Assembly: GCA_947471745.1 (NCBI GenBank)
Contig: CANJKZ010000010.1
Span: 5,575,001 to 5,639,000, forward strand
Reading direction: 5' to 3'
Length of the DNA: 64,000 bases
Source: Closterium sp. Naga37s-1
Taxonomy: Eukaryota; Streptophyta; Zygnematophyceae; Desmidiales; Closteriaceae
This document shows, piece by piece, positions 53,001 through 63,408 of this stretch; positions within the stretch are counted from its first letter, which is position 1, and each line of letters starts with the position of its first letter. A model generated the notes under the pieces. The model was not told the DNA's origin, ran no database searches, and was given only the letters and a program-made list of their open reading frames with translations. Both the position numbers and the translations under genes were made by a program.

Positions 53001-54900
53001 GTCGGACTCTCTTCGTGCTGCCAGTCCTGCTGTCACACGTCTCCTTGCTACTGTCGTCACTGACCCCTCTTTTGAGTCCACTGCTGCGTCTGCACTTGTT
53101 GCTGAGCTCGTCGACTTTGCTGCTCGCTGTCGTCTAGACTACGCTGCCGGTCTTGTTGCTGAGTCTGCGTCTGTCTGTCCTCCGTCCGTCGGGGGTGAGT
53201 GTGCTCTTGGCACGGACGTCCTTGAGGACAGGCAGGAGGAGTTCCGGTGTCTGGCTGCTGCTTCACCTCATCTCGCGTCCGTACTACTTGCCCCTGAGGG
53301 AGACCCGGATGCACTAGACATCCCGACTCCGCGCTCTTACGCGGAGGCCGTAGAGGGTCCCTACTCCTCTCAGTGGCAGGTAGCTATGGATGCAGAGATG
53401 GCGTCCTGGAAGTCCACAGGCACCTACGTTGACGCGGTTCCCCCTCCTGGGGCGAACATCGTCAGTGGCATGTGGATCTTCAGGGTGAAGCGGCCGCCGG
53501 GCTCTCCACCTGTCTTCAAGGCGCGGTACGTCGCTCGTGGCTTCAGTCAGCGGCAGGGAGTTGACTACTTTCAGACCTTCTCTCCCACCCCGAAGATGAC
53601 CACTCTTCGGGTTCTGCTGCACATAGCCGCTCAGCGCGACTACGAGCTCCACTCTCTTGACTTCAGCACTGCTTTCTTGCAGGGTAGCCTGTACGAGGAG
53701 ATCTGGCTGCGCCGTCCACCTGGCTTCACTGGGACTTTCCCTACTGGCACCCAGTGGAGCCTCCGACGGCCAGTCTACGGTCTCCGCCAGGCACCGCGTG
53801 AGTGGCACGACACACTGAGGACTACGCTTGCGGCTCTTGGGTTTGCTCCCTCTACTGCTGACCCGTCGTTGTTTCTGCGCACCGACACTTCTTTGCCGCC
53901 GTTCTACGTCCTCGTGTACGTCGACGACTTGGTCTTTGCCACAGCTGACACTGCTGGACTAGCCTACGTGAAGTCCGAGCTGCAGAAGAGACACACGTGC
54001 ACAGACCTGGGTGAACTGCGCAGCTACCTTGGCTTGCAGATCACTCGGGACAGAGCACGCCGCACCATTACCTTGACTCAGTCACACATGGTGCAGCAGG
54101 TCCTTCAGCGCTTCGGCTTCACGTACTCCTCGCCTCAGGCCACTCCTCTGTCTACTCGCCACTCGCTCTCAGCTCTGCCTTCGGATGAGTCCGTAGAGTC
54201 GAGTGGCCCGTACCCAGAGCTTGTTGGCTGCCTCATGTACCTGAAGACCTGCACACGACCTGACCTTGCATACCCTCTTAGCATTCTTGCACGCTATGTT
54301 GCTCCTGGGAGACACCGACCAGAGCACATGGCTGCAGCTAAGAGGGTGTTGCGCTACTTGTGCAGTACGTCGGGCATGGGGCTAGTGCTTGGAGGGCGGA
54401 GTCCAGTGGTCCTCACTGGGCACGCGGACGCTTCTTGGGCAGACGACCAGGCTACACAGCGGTCGTCGCAGGGTTACACCTTCAGTCTTGGTTCCGGCTC
54501 TGTCTCGTGGCGGGCTACTCGCTCGTCCTCTGTTCTCAGCTCCAGTTGTGAGGCTGAGATCTACGCCGGGGCCATGGCTGCACAGGAGCTTCGCTGGCTC
54601 ACCTACCTGCTGACTGACCTTGGAGAGCCGCCTCGTTCTCCTCCAGTGCTGTACGTAGACAACAAGGCCATGCTGGCCTTGTGTCGAGAGCAGCGCTTGG
54701 AGCACAGAACGAAGCACATTGCTCTCCGTTACTTTCTTGCTCGTGAGCTGCAGCAGCGTGGTCAGTTGCGACTTGCTTACGTGGCCTCTGAGGCCAACAC
54801 TGCTGATGTGTTCACCAAGGCACTTGCACCTTGTGACCATCAGCGCTTCTGCACCCAGCTGGGTCTTGTACCTGTCTTGCCTCACTTGCTCTCTTCTTGA
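48955..54900 (+). CDS. Element D Gag-Pol polyprotein (1981 aa)
   Basis: Starts MATPSVLAFDAEGRAIDFEV. Gag (about 1-260) is followed by a Gly-rich tract (about 268-335), a 15-Gln run (about 347-361) and a Cys/His cluster (CTYVLRSGDRAGEQC...HPTQRC, about 388). Then protease FTLDSGASRSFF (about 514), GAG-pre-integrase LLWHHRLGHPS (about 670), integrase (LHMDVWGPARV 739, LRLHSDRGGEFSS 806, QNGIAERRIGMV 841), a Gly/Ala/Glu linker (about 1025-1222), RT (WIFRVKRPPG 1500, YVDDLVFA 1654) and RNase H (GHADASWADDQA 1822, SCEAEIYAG 1863, RTKHIALRYF 1910). No stop or frameshift. The same-frame Gag and Pol is typical of copia. Confidence 0.95.
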
Positions 54901-55105
54901 CCTTGCTTGTACTGTTACATATATATACCTGCTCTTGCTTGTCTAGGTCTATATATATATGTGTACTCCTGCATGTGAACTGGCCTTGTGGCCTTGTCGT
55001 TGTGCTCGGACTGTGTGGTGACTTTGTGATCCACCCTGAGCTTGCTCTGCTTTGCTTGACTGGTCTTGTGACCCCTTGTTCTCCCCCACTTTGCCTATGG
55101 GGGTG

Positions 55106-55240
55106 TGTCAGAACATTATATAGCTTATGCTGTTGTGTAGGCTATAGTGGGGTATCCCATAGGGGGTACAACCCAATTAGGGTTTCCTATTTGTACTCAC
55201 TTCATTTCATAGTTCATTCATTCTCGTTCTCATTCTCACA
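55106..55240 (+). repeat. 3' LTR of element D
   Basis: One mismatch to the 5' LTR (A for T within ACCCA-TTAGGG). Confidence 0.94.
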
Positions 55241-57310
55241 GTCCACTCCAAGGAAACAGTAGCAGCACGTGATGTAATTTTCTACGAACGACTCACGCTC
55301 CAGACATACCTTGCCAACCTGCACGAAGACCAGGATCCCACAGGTGGTTTTCGTGGTGACCGAGCCTTCGCCTCAGCAGCGGACGAAGCTGACTGGGACG
55401 AGCAGAATGTGGACAACGCATCAGAAGAAGCCGGACCTCTTCCGTTCTGCTCCGTCGACGTTCCCATGGACGAAGACAACCCTCGCGAAAGTGCCAACGC
55501 CGAAACCTTCGACCATTTCGCCGACAACGGTTACGTAACACCTGCGACAGTCAACACCAACGAAGCAGAACGAGTAGGACCGAACTTCATACCTGATCCA
55601 GAAGCGGGAGATGAAGCAGCTTATCCCGAGGACGTAAATCTTCCCCGCTACTCACAGAGTGGACTGCAGATTCTCGGACTCGTCACCGCAGTCCACGGCA
55701 CCGCCACTCCTAAAGAGCCTGCGACGGTTCAGCAGGCTCTGGGGGGGGAACATAAGGAAAAATGGCGCGAAGCCATGGACAAGGAACTGAAGGCACTGGA
55801 GGAACGCAACACGTGGAAAGTGGTTCCTATCGACGTGGCACGGAACAAGACAGTGCTCACCGGGAAGTGGGTCTTCCGTGTGAAGACAAAGGCTGACGGC
55901 ACCATAGACAAATTTAAGGCACGCTGGGTCGTACGCGGCTTCGACCAAGAGCACGGACGCGATTTCACCGAAACATTCGCTCCGGTCAGCCGACACACCT
56001 CGCTACGCATCCTTCTCGCGATCGCCGCCATGAAGAAGAAGAAGCTGCGGCAAATCGACGTCGCTAACGCATTCCTCTACGCACCTGTTGACGCAGAGAT
56101 CTTCGTCGAGCTACCACACGGCTCCAGCACGGACTCGAACCACGTCTGTCAACTACTCAAGTCGCTCTACGGCATCAAGCAAGCTCCACGACTATGGCAA
56201 CAATACCTACACGCTCGCCTCATTCGCATCGGCTTCAAGCAATTGCCGCACGACCAGGGCATGTACCGGCTCACGAAGGGTACCGACTACATCCTGCTAA
56301 TCGTCTATGTAGACGATCTGCTCTACATCGGCTCAACTGACGGCATTACAACCTGGTTCGAAGGGGAGCTACAGCAAGACCTCACACTCACGGTCTCATC
56401 TACCGTCACACAGTACCTCGGCCTCAACATCCGGGAAGAGGAAGACGCTATCTACCTCAGCGCCGCGAAATACACCGACACCATCGCCAAGCGTTTCGCA
56501 CTCACACCGACTGCCATCTCCACACCGTACCGCTACACGACAGCAAACAACAAGGAAGGCTCCGCTCTACTCAAGCCCGCCGGCATACGCGACTACCAGA
56601 GAAAGCTGGGCTGCCTTCTCTTCGCAGCTGTCACCTGCCGCCCAGATCTATCCTACTCTGCAAGCCAGCTCGCCACCCACCTCAAGAAGCCTGAAGCGGA
56701 ACATCTGGCGGAGCTCGACCGCGCTCTTCACTACCTTGTCAGTACCCCGACGGTCGGCCTGACTTACCATAAGAACGCAACTACAACGCCTAAGCTAATC
56801 GGTTACGTCGACGCAGATCACGCGGGCGACTCCGACAACAGACGATCGCGCACCGGCTACATCTACCGCTTCGAGCCTATCGGACCTATCTCCTGGCAAT
56901 CGAGCAAGCAGGAATTAATTGCTCTCTCGTCAGCTGAAGCAGAATATATTGCACTCTGCTCAGCCACCAAGGAAGGACTCTATCTTCGCGAGCTGCTGGA
57001 AGAAGCGAAGTTAGCCGAGTTGCCCAACTTTACCCTGTTCTGTGACAACCAATCGGCAATTCGCATCGCCAACAAGAACGGCTTCGCGAACAGGACGAAA
57101 CACATCGCCCTGCGATATTTCTTCGTGAAGGACGAGATCGAGAAGGGAAGGCTCGAGCTGTCATACTGCCCCACGTCCGAGATGGCAGCTGACTACCTGA
57201 CCAAGAAGCTCGGAAAGCAGAAGTTCGAATACTGCATGCTGCTGACTGGACAGAGCCACGTCAGCGACACTCCAGAAGCGAAGGGGAGTGTTGGAAACAA
57301 TCGGTCCTAA
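55241..57310 (+). CDS. Element A reverse transcriptase and RNase H
   Basis: The integrase/RT linker resumes after D (DVIFYERLTLQTYL), then RT (TGKWVFRVKTKADGTIDKFK, YGIKQAPRLWQQYL, IVYVDDLLYIGS) and RNase H (GYVDADHAGDSDNRRS, SSAEAEYIALC, FANRTKHIALRYFFV). Open throughout, ending just inside the 3' LTR. Catalytic Asp pair present. Without D, it would be in frame with 45239-47807. Confidence 0.92.
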   Translation, partial: VHSKETVAARDVIFYERLTLQTYLANLHEDQDPTGGFRGDRAFASAADEADWDEQNVDNASEEAGPLPFCSVDVPMDEDNPRESANAETFDHFADNGYVTPATVNTNEAERVGPNFIPDPEAGDEAAYPEDVNLPRYSQSGLQILGLVTAVHGTATPKEPATVQQALGGEHKEKWREAMDKELKALEERNTWKVVPIDVARNKTVLTGKWVFRVKTKADGTIDKFKARWVVRGFDQEHGRDFTETFAPVSRHTSLRILLAIAAMKKKKLRQIDVANAFLYAPVDAEIFVELPHGSSTDSNHVCQLLKSLYGIKQAPRLWQQYLHARLIRIGFKQLPHDQGMYRLTKGTDYILLIVYVDDLLYIGSTDGITTWFEGELQQDLTLTVSSTVTQYLGLNIREEEDAIYLSAAKYTDTIAKRFALTPTAISTPYRYTTANNKEGSALLKPAGIRDYQRKLGCLLFAAVTCRPDLSYSASQLATHLKKPEAEHLAELDRALHYLVSTPTVGLTYHKNATTTPKLIGYVDADHAGDSDNRRSRTGYIYRFEPIGPISWQSSKQELIALSSAEAEYIALCSATKEGLYLRELLEEAKLAELPNFTLFCDNQSAIRIANKNGFANRTKHIALRYFFVKDEIEKGRLELSYCPTSEMAADYLTKKLGKQKFEYCMLLTGQSHVSDTPEAKGSVGNNRS

Positions 57311-57734
57311 GCGCTTCTGTCGTGTCAAAACACTAAGGCACAAGCGAAACAAAGCATACCGAGGCACCAGCGAGTCAACCCTCGGAGGTTGAAGTAACCG
57401 CTGGAGGTTACGCGAAAGTCAAAGGTCAGCGACCTTTGACCTGACAAGTACAGCGCGACAGCAAGGACACACAACTGACTCGCTACAGAGCAGTTGCCCG
57501 AGTCGTCACTGTATCGAACCGCAACAGCAACAAGTAAAACAGTTATAACCGTATCCTTTCATATTCCTTGTACTCCTATATAATCTTGTATCTCTTTGTT
57601 TTAATCAACTTACTTTGCCCTCACATACTAGCGCAAGGTGGTTCACAACTCTTTATTAACGCTTCCGCTACTACATCAACTCTACCCAGAGTTCACCCCT
57701 GCAAAGATCCTAAGGCCTTTTTTTCAGCCTAACA
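57289..57734 (+). repeat. 3' LTR of element A
   Basis: 446 bp; partner of 44132-44577 with about five substitutions; followed by CATGA. Confidence 0.94.
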
Positions 57735-57990
57735 CATGACGCCTTCCATGTCAGCCTCCTTCGCAAGTTTGTGCCTGCCACGACAGACATCGCACGCCAG
57801 AACGCCGCCCCGACAGCCCGACCTGTCCCGGAACCGACATGTAATCCGTCGAAAATCTTGGAACATCGTATTCGGGCTCAACGCCTCTAGCCGCCACGTT
57901 GACTTTTTAGTTCGTTGGACTGACCGCACAAGTGAAGACGACACGTAGCTGCCATCCGCATCGCCTGAAGCTTCCCCGCTTCTTGGTGAT
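57735..57990 (+). pseudogene. Gypsy-2 C-terminal region with chromodomain
   Basis: Codes DAFHVSLLRKFVPATTD and PSKILEHRIRAQ, then after a frameshift RHVDFLVRWTDRTSEDDT with a stop where Trp is expected. This is the chromodomain tail of chromovirus-type gypsy elements. Confidence 0.88.
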
Positions 57991-58037
57991 TGGGGGAGGG
58001 GGAGGGGGGAGGGGGGGGGGGGGGGGGGGGAGGGGTA
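57983..58037 (+). repeat. Polypurine tract of gypsy-2
   Basis: GGGGGAGGGGGAGGGG followed by a long G run, directly before the LTR; the position of a plus-strand primer. Confidence 0.8.
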
Positions 58038-58038
58038 G

Positions 58039-58308
58039 TGTAAGGAAATTTCCTTATTCGTTACCGCGGTTGAATGCTACGCGTACGACCCCGACATTTC
58101 GCACTCCGCATGTTTGGCCTACATTTCCGATGCCGAGGCTGCCCCGCATCGCCTTCGGCTTTCCGATCGCCAAACATGCACCCAACCTCGGTTTCCCGAT
58201 GTTTCCTCCTAGCTAGAGTAGTCACTATATAATCTCGTGCTTTCATTGTATTGTCAGTTCAATGAGTCACATCTTCGTTATTCGTTATTCCGCGCACTCT
58301 CTTTTACA
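58039..58308 (+). repeat. LTR of gypsy-2
   Basis: Begins TGTAAGGAAA after the polypurine tract and closes TTTTACA. Contains CTATATAATC (about 58226). The right end is set only by the TG...CA rule. Confidence 0.6.
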
Positions 58309-59727
58309 ACGGATATCACAGATCCTGGCTAAGTCACCCGTGGGATTGCAAAAGCACCCACAGATCTCAATTAATTAGGGAGTGCACGAATCTCACAACC
58401 AATTGTAAGCAATAGGGTACCGCACATCATGTTTTGCTTACACTAGCTCAGGTTTTAAGGCAGTCATTGAAACGCTGTTCTGTTTTATTCTACCATGTTT
58501 GTAATAGAAGTGGAGTTTTCCTTAGCACACATGTGCGTTCTCTCTACCTTCGTTTGCGCGGGAAGCGCGTTCCATGTTTGGTCAACAGTGTAGGCTTGCT
58601 TTTTCTTCTGTCTGTCCAACAAAGAAATTTGTGCGCTGCTGTTGCTTGTCGCTCGGCTGATCGTATTCATGGCGCGGGAAGCAGGCGGTAGCCAATGGCC
58701 ATGCGCAGCGCGTCCATTGACCTGCGTGGCTGGCTGGATCGACCCTGTACTTCAGGCTTTTCCGTCCCGCTGTCGGGATACGCTGTCGTTTTAGTGAGAA
58801 AACCAACAAACCAAGACATCGTGCGGCCGCAAATGGGTTGGGCAGTTGGAAGCAAACGCGGTAGCCGCTCAGTCACACAACCCACGGATGGCGCAGACCT
58901 GTGCGGAACCGAGCTGACTTCACACCGACTAAGAATCAAGAACCAGCACGAGCTGAGTTGGCGACCGAATCGACCATTCCAGCTTCGTGCAAGCAAGATG
59001 CTTGCGGACGGAGACTCTACTTCGTGCGAGGTGTGGTTGAGGCGGTGTTGGTCGCACAAGGTTTGGCGCACGCGACAGTCAGCTGTTCGCAGAAGCAGGA
59101 ATATTGTCGCAGAGGAAACTGCGGGCCAATCAGTGTCGAGGGACAATCAGGCTCCGTACACCAAAGCACAGTTACACCATACTAAACCACATTGGAAATA
59201 TTTAAGAACAAGACATACCATCTCTAATCCCACCCCGCTCCTTGTACAGTTGTCGTGTGACGTGTCCACCACATGGTCAGCATGAGCCACCTTCACCAAC
59301 CCCCCCTTCCCCCGCACGTTGATTGCCAACGCAACACAGCAACTGCGAGGAGTTTCCATGCATACCAACCAACACCACCACAACACCTGCCCAGCGACCT
59401 CCTCACCTCACTCAACTGATGAATTTGCTGGTTGTGCTTGCCAAACGTTCGCTGTAGCACTGCACCTTCCATGCCAACCATGCTTCGTTTGAGGTGAAGC
59501 CTATTTATGTATCCAATGGCGGGAACAATTATTCACCACCACCTCGCATCATCACATTTCTTGATCTTACTCAGCTCCTCACTGATAAGTAAGCAGCTCG
59601 TTTTTTGAAAGTGTCACTTTTCCCTCGCCTCCTGCAACGTTCTAGTAGAGTTGAAGACTTCAGATAGTCGTTAACCTTCGCCAGACAACAACATTCTTTC
59701 ACAGATAATCAAATAAGTTTCGCTCGC
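58309..59727. other. Intergenic region, no gene recognised
   Basis: Short overlapping frames on both strands (for example 58695-59285) show no family motif and no convincing codon pattern. Right end is presumably the promoter of the ORF at 59728. Confidence 0.5.
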
Positions 59728-60516
59728 ATGGCGCTGTCTCTAGCGCGCAACCAAGCCCTCTCCATGTGCCTACCCGCGGCGAGCCATCTTTCGCTTCTAC
59801 TCCTCCGCGCTTTGCATCGTCACGCCGCCCCCGTCGCGGGCGCAGCTACTCGCGCTCCAGCACACTCCGCAGTCAGCAGCAGCCTGCCCCAGCAGCCGTC
59901 GCAGCAGCAAGCCCGTAGCGCACACAGCGGCGCTAGCGGCATTCCCCCGATCCCTACTTTCTGGAGCCCATCCGCGGAGTCAACGACCGATTCAGCGGCG
60001 CTCTCCGCTCTGGATTCCGCGCTGCTAGGCAATAGTAGCGGCGCCGCATCGCCAATCGCATGGCCATCCCACTCGGCGGCGCATGAGAAGCTTTTAGATA
60101 GCATCTCTCATCAGCTCGACGCCGCGCGACACGCTGCGACCACTGCCGAACCGCTCAATCATCCGGCGCAGACAGCTCATCTGCCAGAGAATGAAGCTGT
60201 AGATTCTGTATTGCGTATGTTTGTAACTCCGAAGCCAAGCCCTCTCACCCAATCGTGGGACGCCGACTCTCTTCCGTGCGACGCAACCCTCGCAGCACTG
60301 CCGGGAATGCCCGAGCAGGGCTGGCGAGCCTCGTGGCGCGATGAGAACGTGACTGCGACCCGCGCAGGGGAATCGCCGCGAGGACAAGTGCACGATACGC
60401 CTCTTCCTGATATTTTTGCGGCGGACAGCGGCTCGTCCTATGGTTTGAGCGAGAAGGCTCGGGCGCTGCCGTTCGTGTCTATAACTCCTGGAGTGGTGTT
60501 TGAGTTGGATGACTGA
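59728..60516 (+). CDS. Unrecognised 262-aa protein, possible organelle leader
   Basis: A single open frame from ATG to TGA. The N-terminus is basic and hydrophobic (LARNQALSMCLPAASHLSLL, LLLRALHRHAAP), which could be a mitochondrial or plastid presequence. The rest is Ala/Ser/Pro/Gln-rich and polar without a recognisable domain; the end reads ALPFVSITPGVVFELDD. Codon third positions are GC-rich. The frame is the only long one in the region and has no repeats, so it is probably real, but no function is proposed. Confidence 0.5.
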   Translation: MALSLARNQALSMCLPAASHLSLLLLRALHRHAAPVAGAATRAPAHSAVSSSLPQQPSQQQARSAHSGASGIPPIPTFWSPSAESTTDSAALSALDSALLGNSSGAASPIAWPSHSAAHEKLLDSISHQLDAARHAATTAEPLNHPAQTAHLPENEAVDSVLRMFVTPKPSPLTQSWDADSLPCDATLAALPGMPEQGWRASWRDENVTATRAGESPRGQVHDTPLPDIFAADSGSSYGLSEKARALPFVSITPGVVFELDD

Positions 60517-61364
60517 GTACTGGTTGCTAGACATTTGTGCAGGATATTGGGAGAAAAATGAAGGGGTTTGTACAGGCCTCTACTATTCTTTCATGCATTG
60601 ATTTATGTAAGTGATGGCAAGTGAAGTATGTGGTTGATTTCTGTTTCTATCTAAGTGAATGAGAAGTATGTGGTTGCGGGTGCTTTGAGCTTACTGAAGG
60701 CATTTATCGCTCTCTTTGCCCTACATGGTAATCAAGTCTTGTGCATGTTCGTTTGCACGAGACACTGTAAACCATTCTTCGTTATTGACTGGTTTTGCAA
60801 GTTCAAACCCGCGTATGTAAAGAACACCCGTGGTTAGTAACGAGCGAAGTCAGGTATTGGCCCATCCAAAGTGTTGTACGCGCTAATACACGACGCCCCA
60901 CGAAGTGAGGGAGATTCGCACATGCCTAGCAGTTCGACGTTTGCGTTGCAGGCAACCCTGGACAGACTCCACAAATGGCATGCCCTACTAGTAGTGTCAG
61001 TTCGTCGTTCCCGATGATGTCCGGTTCGGCGGTTACGCCGCCTATGAGTTTCGTGGCGCCTAAACGGAATGCTCTCATGCGACAATGGCTCTCGTGTCAC
61101 GACACGTCGAGTCGCCACAATGCCAAGTCGCGCGATGGCTTCTGCGCAGCGCGGTTCGTACCTGCACGGGAGCCAGCGCCCGCTTTTTGCACAGCATTAC
61201 AACCCGCGCAGGCTGGACTCTTGAGATTGGCCATCGGTGTTCTCAAAGAACTTAATATTTAGTCCTCATGCTGCTATTACGTCGGAAGTGGTTCTGTGTC
61301 TCCCTAGTTTGTCTCCAACAATATAAAGCCGATCAGCGCTCAGATCCCATCTCCGCAGCACGCC
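60517..61364. other. Intergenic region, no gene recognised
   Basis: Contains a 95-codon frame at 60975-61262 (+) without known motifs. Nothing else supported. Confidence 0.4.
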
Positions 61365-62589
61365 ATGGCGTCGTTATCTCGCCTGCCGCCTGAAGCGGAG
61401 AACATGGTCCTCGCCTGCACCAAATGCTCCTTCCCATTCATCATCGTACGAACTTCGCTGCCGAAATCCACGCTGCCTGGTGGCGCACACCAGGTATCCT
61501 GCCCGCTGTGCCGCTCCGCGTGTCACGAGCTGCCCTCTGCGAACAGTACTACATGCAGCAGGAGCGGCGCATGTACTGGGGAGGAATCCATGGTAGGCGT
61601 GGTTGAAACATGGCTCGGTGATGAAAGCGCTGCTGCTGCGAAGAGTGGGTTGGTGACGACGGAGGGCGAGAAAGGCTTCGTCGCCAACTCTACTAAGGTG
61701 CAGAAAGACGGCTGTGCGGAGAAGGACAGCGAGAATGATGGAGCCGATGCGGCTGGAGGTGACGAGGGCGACGGGTGTGCGGAAGAAGATAAGGGAGGGG
61801 AGGCAGAGACAGAGATGGTACGCGCTGGAGACGTTGGGAAAGGCAAGGGGAAAGTGGGAGAGACGGAAGGTGCAGGAACGGAGGACGTGGTGGCAAGTGA
61901 GAGTGATGGCGGCTACGGTGAAGACGATGGTTCGTCCGGGGCTGGCTGTGGGGAAAGTAGTGCTGTTGCTGCGAGCACTGGCATGCTGGCAGCAGCAGCG
62001 AGCGAGGAGGAAGCAGAAGAGGGGGTGGCAGCAAGTGGCATGGAGGTTCCAGCAGGATCAGGTGTGACTGACGCAGCAGTGGCGCCAGCAGTGCCTGCGG
62101 CTGCAGTAGCAGCAACGGTGCCAAGCACAGCACCCATTGCCCCCCCTGCGGCAGGACCCTTGCTCCAAGAATCAGCCCCAGCAGCAGCGCCAGCAGCAGC
62201 AACAGCAGCTGCAACAGCAGCAGGGAACGTAGCAGGAGGTGCAGGAGAAGCAATAAGGGCAGGGATCGATGCAGGTGCAAGGCCGGAGGATGCGTTTGCA
62301 GCACAGTTGTCAGCTCAGTTAAGACGCATATCAAGCCAACACGGGCCGCGCGCTGCACTCTCTCTAGTGGTGCAACACAGGGAGCATGGGGCGAATCCTC
62401 ATGCTAGCAATGGCGAAGGTTATGGCGGGCCAAATGAGCATGATGGGTGGTGGTGGTAGCAGGCCAGATGACGGGCTGCTTGCGGGGCTTTCAGCACTTC
62501 TAGCGATTGCAGCTATGTTCCTGCTCAAGAAAAAGGCTGATAAATATTCTGAACTACCATCAGATCGAAGGTGGGCGAGACTGGAATGA
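61365..62589 (+). CDS. Zinc-ribbon, Ala/Glu-rich, putative tail-anchored protein
   Basis: The frame opens MASLSRLPPEAENMVLACTK. Cys18-x2-Cys21 and Cys46-x2-Cys49 form a zinc-ribbon-like pair. A long acidic then Ala-rich low-complexity stretch follows. Read straight through, the frame stops at 62459 (364 aa). An intron 62275-62380 (GTGCAAGG...CAACACAG) fits in phase 1 and switches to a frame coding MGRILMLAMAKVMAGQMSMM and a membrane segment (LLAGLSALLAIAAMFLLKKK), giving 372 aa with a C-terminal anchor. I prefer the spliced form; family unknown. Confidence 0.55.
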
Positions 62590-63255
62590 AATCTTGGCTC
62601 TGAGCTGCCGTGTGTTTTTTTTTTGACAGATAATTACTTCAGAGCCAATGTAAATACTGTATGAAAAGTACTACATGCAGAGGAGCCACTACTGGTCCTT
62701 TTATCTGCCAGTGGGTGACTGGGACATCTTATGTACCGTAAAGGAGTTAAAGCCAGGATCTCAAGTAGTTTGGCTGTTTTGCAGTTAGTGAATTGTGTTA
62801 GGCTGTGATTGGTTGACGAGGTAGAGTAGTTGACGAGAGCTGAAACGAGGGATGCGAAGCAAACAAAAATCGCAGTGAACTTCCGAACCAACTAGGCACG
62901 GAAATCTGGTTGGGTTCCGAAGCTCATTTCCCAGCAATGTGTCTCACTTGCCGAAAAATCTCATGCACAGCAATTTGTTTTGCAATTGAGATTCACGGGC
63001 AAATCGGGGATCAGTCGCACACTGAACCTCCAACCCAACCACTCGATTTCGCCTAAACAAACAGGGTGACTCGAGCTGCAAGTGTTTTGCAATTGAAGCC
63101 AATTTCTCTTACTTGAGATCCTGGCTTTAAGATCTCTGCACCTCCCATGTACCGGTCGGGGTCTTAGTGTGTTCAAAACTTCCTAGGACAAACTACATGT
63201 AAAATGCCGCTGAATTCTACTGCCATACTTGCATAATGCTGGCATGCTTGCCATC
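62590..63255. other. Intergenic region with a perfect inverted repeat
   Basis: No ORF supported. Contains 21-bp perfect inverted arms at 62747-62767 and 63109-63129. Confidence 0.6.
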
Positions 63256-63269
63256 TTATATTTCCTGAA

Positions 63270-63380
63270 AGTGCCCCCCCTTCACAGGGGAGTCGGTTGA
63301 AATTAATACCAGATCCTTGACCACCGTCGAGTACTCCAGCATCGTCTCCCACTTCTCCGTCACGAACTCACAGCTGAAAC
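63270..63380 (-). repeat. Partial copy of the COMT-like gene 3' end
   Basis: The minus strand reads EFVTEKWETMLEYSTVVKDL and VLISTDSP, a copy of the last ~32 codons of the adjacent gene (EFVTEKRETMLEYSTKVKDL, VLVSTYSP), but in a setting without the upstream exon. It lies downstream of the real 3' end. Confidence 0.85.
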
Positions 63381-63408
63381 TCTGCTCCCTTTCAGCTCCC
63401 CTAGACTC

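Larger units (their letters stand above)
47808..55240 (+). mobile_element. Copia element D, intact, inserted in A
   Basis: 7433 bp. LTRs 47808-47942 and 55106-55240 (135 bp each) differ at one base. Target duplication GTCCA at 47803-47807 and 55241-55245. PBS TGGAATCAGAGC from 47943; polypurine tract ATGGGGGTG before 55106. One uninterrupted polyprotein frame. This is the youngest and most complete element in the window and a credible autonomous partner for C and E. Confidence 0.95.
44132..57734 (+). mobile_element. Copia element A (carries D)
   Basis: LTRs 44132-44577 and 57289-57734 are 446 bp each and differ at about five positions. Target duplication CATGA at 44127-44131 and 57735-57739. 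PBS-like TGGTATGAGAGC from 44578. Without the D insertion (47808-55240 plus one GTCCA) it is about 6.2 kb. Gag has a frameshift near 45215; pol is otherwise open across the D insertion point. Confidence 0.94.
32641..58308 (+). mobile_element. Gypsy-2: old Ty3/gypsy host of the nest
   Basis: Four separated pieces read as one element: 32641-32937 (RNase H), 41275-42325 (RNase H end and integrase), 43864-44131 (integrase C-terminal part), 57735-58308 (C-terminal region, chromodomain, polypurine tract, LTR). Each gap is filled by a complete copia-type insertion with a 5-bp target duplication. The left part (LTR, gag, protease, most of RT) is missing. Frameshifts and stops show it is the oldest layer. 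Confidence 0.92.

Noticed and set aside
58695-59285. 196-codon ORF between gypsy-2 LTR and the next gene
   Set aside because: No family motif, overlapping open frames on both strands, and atypical composition; insufficient support.
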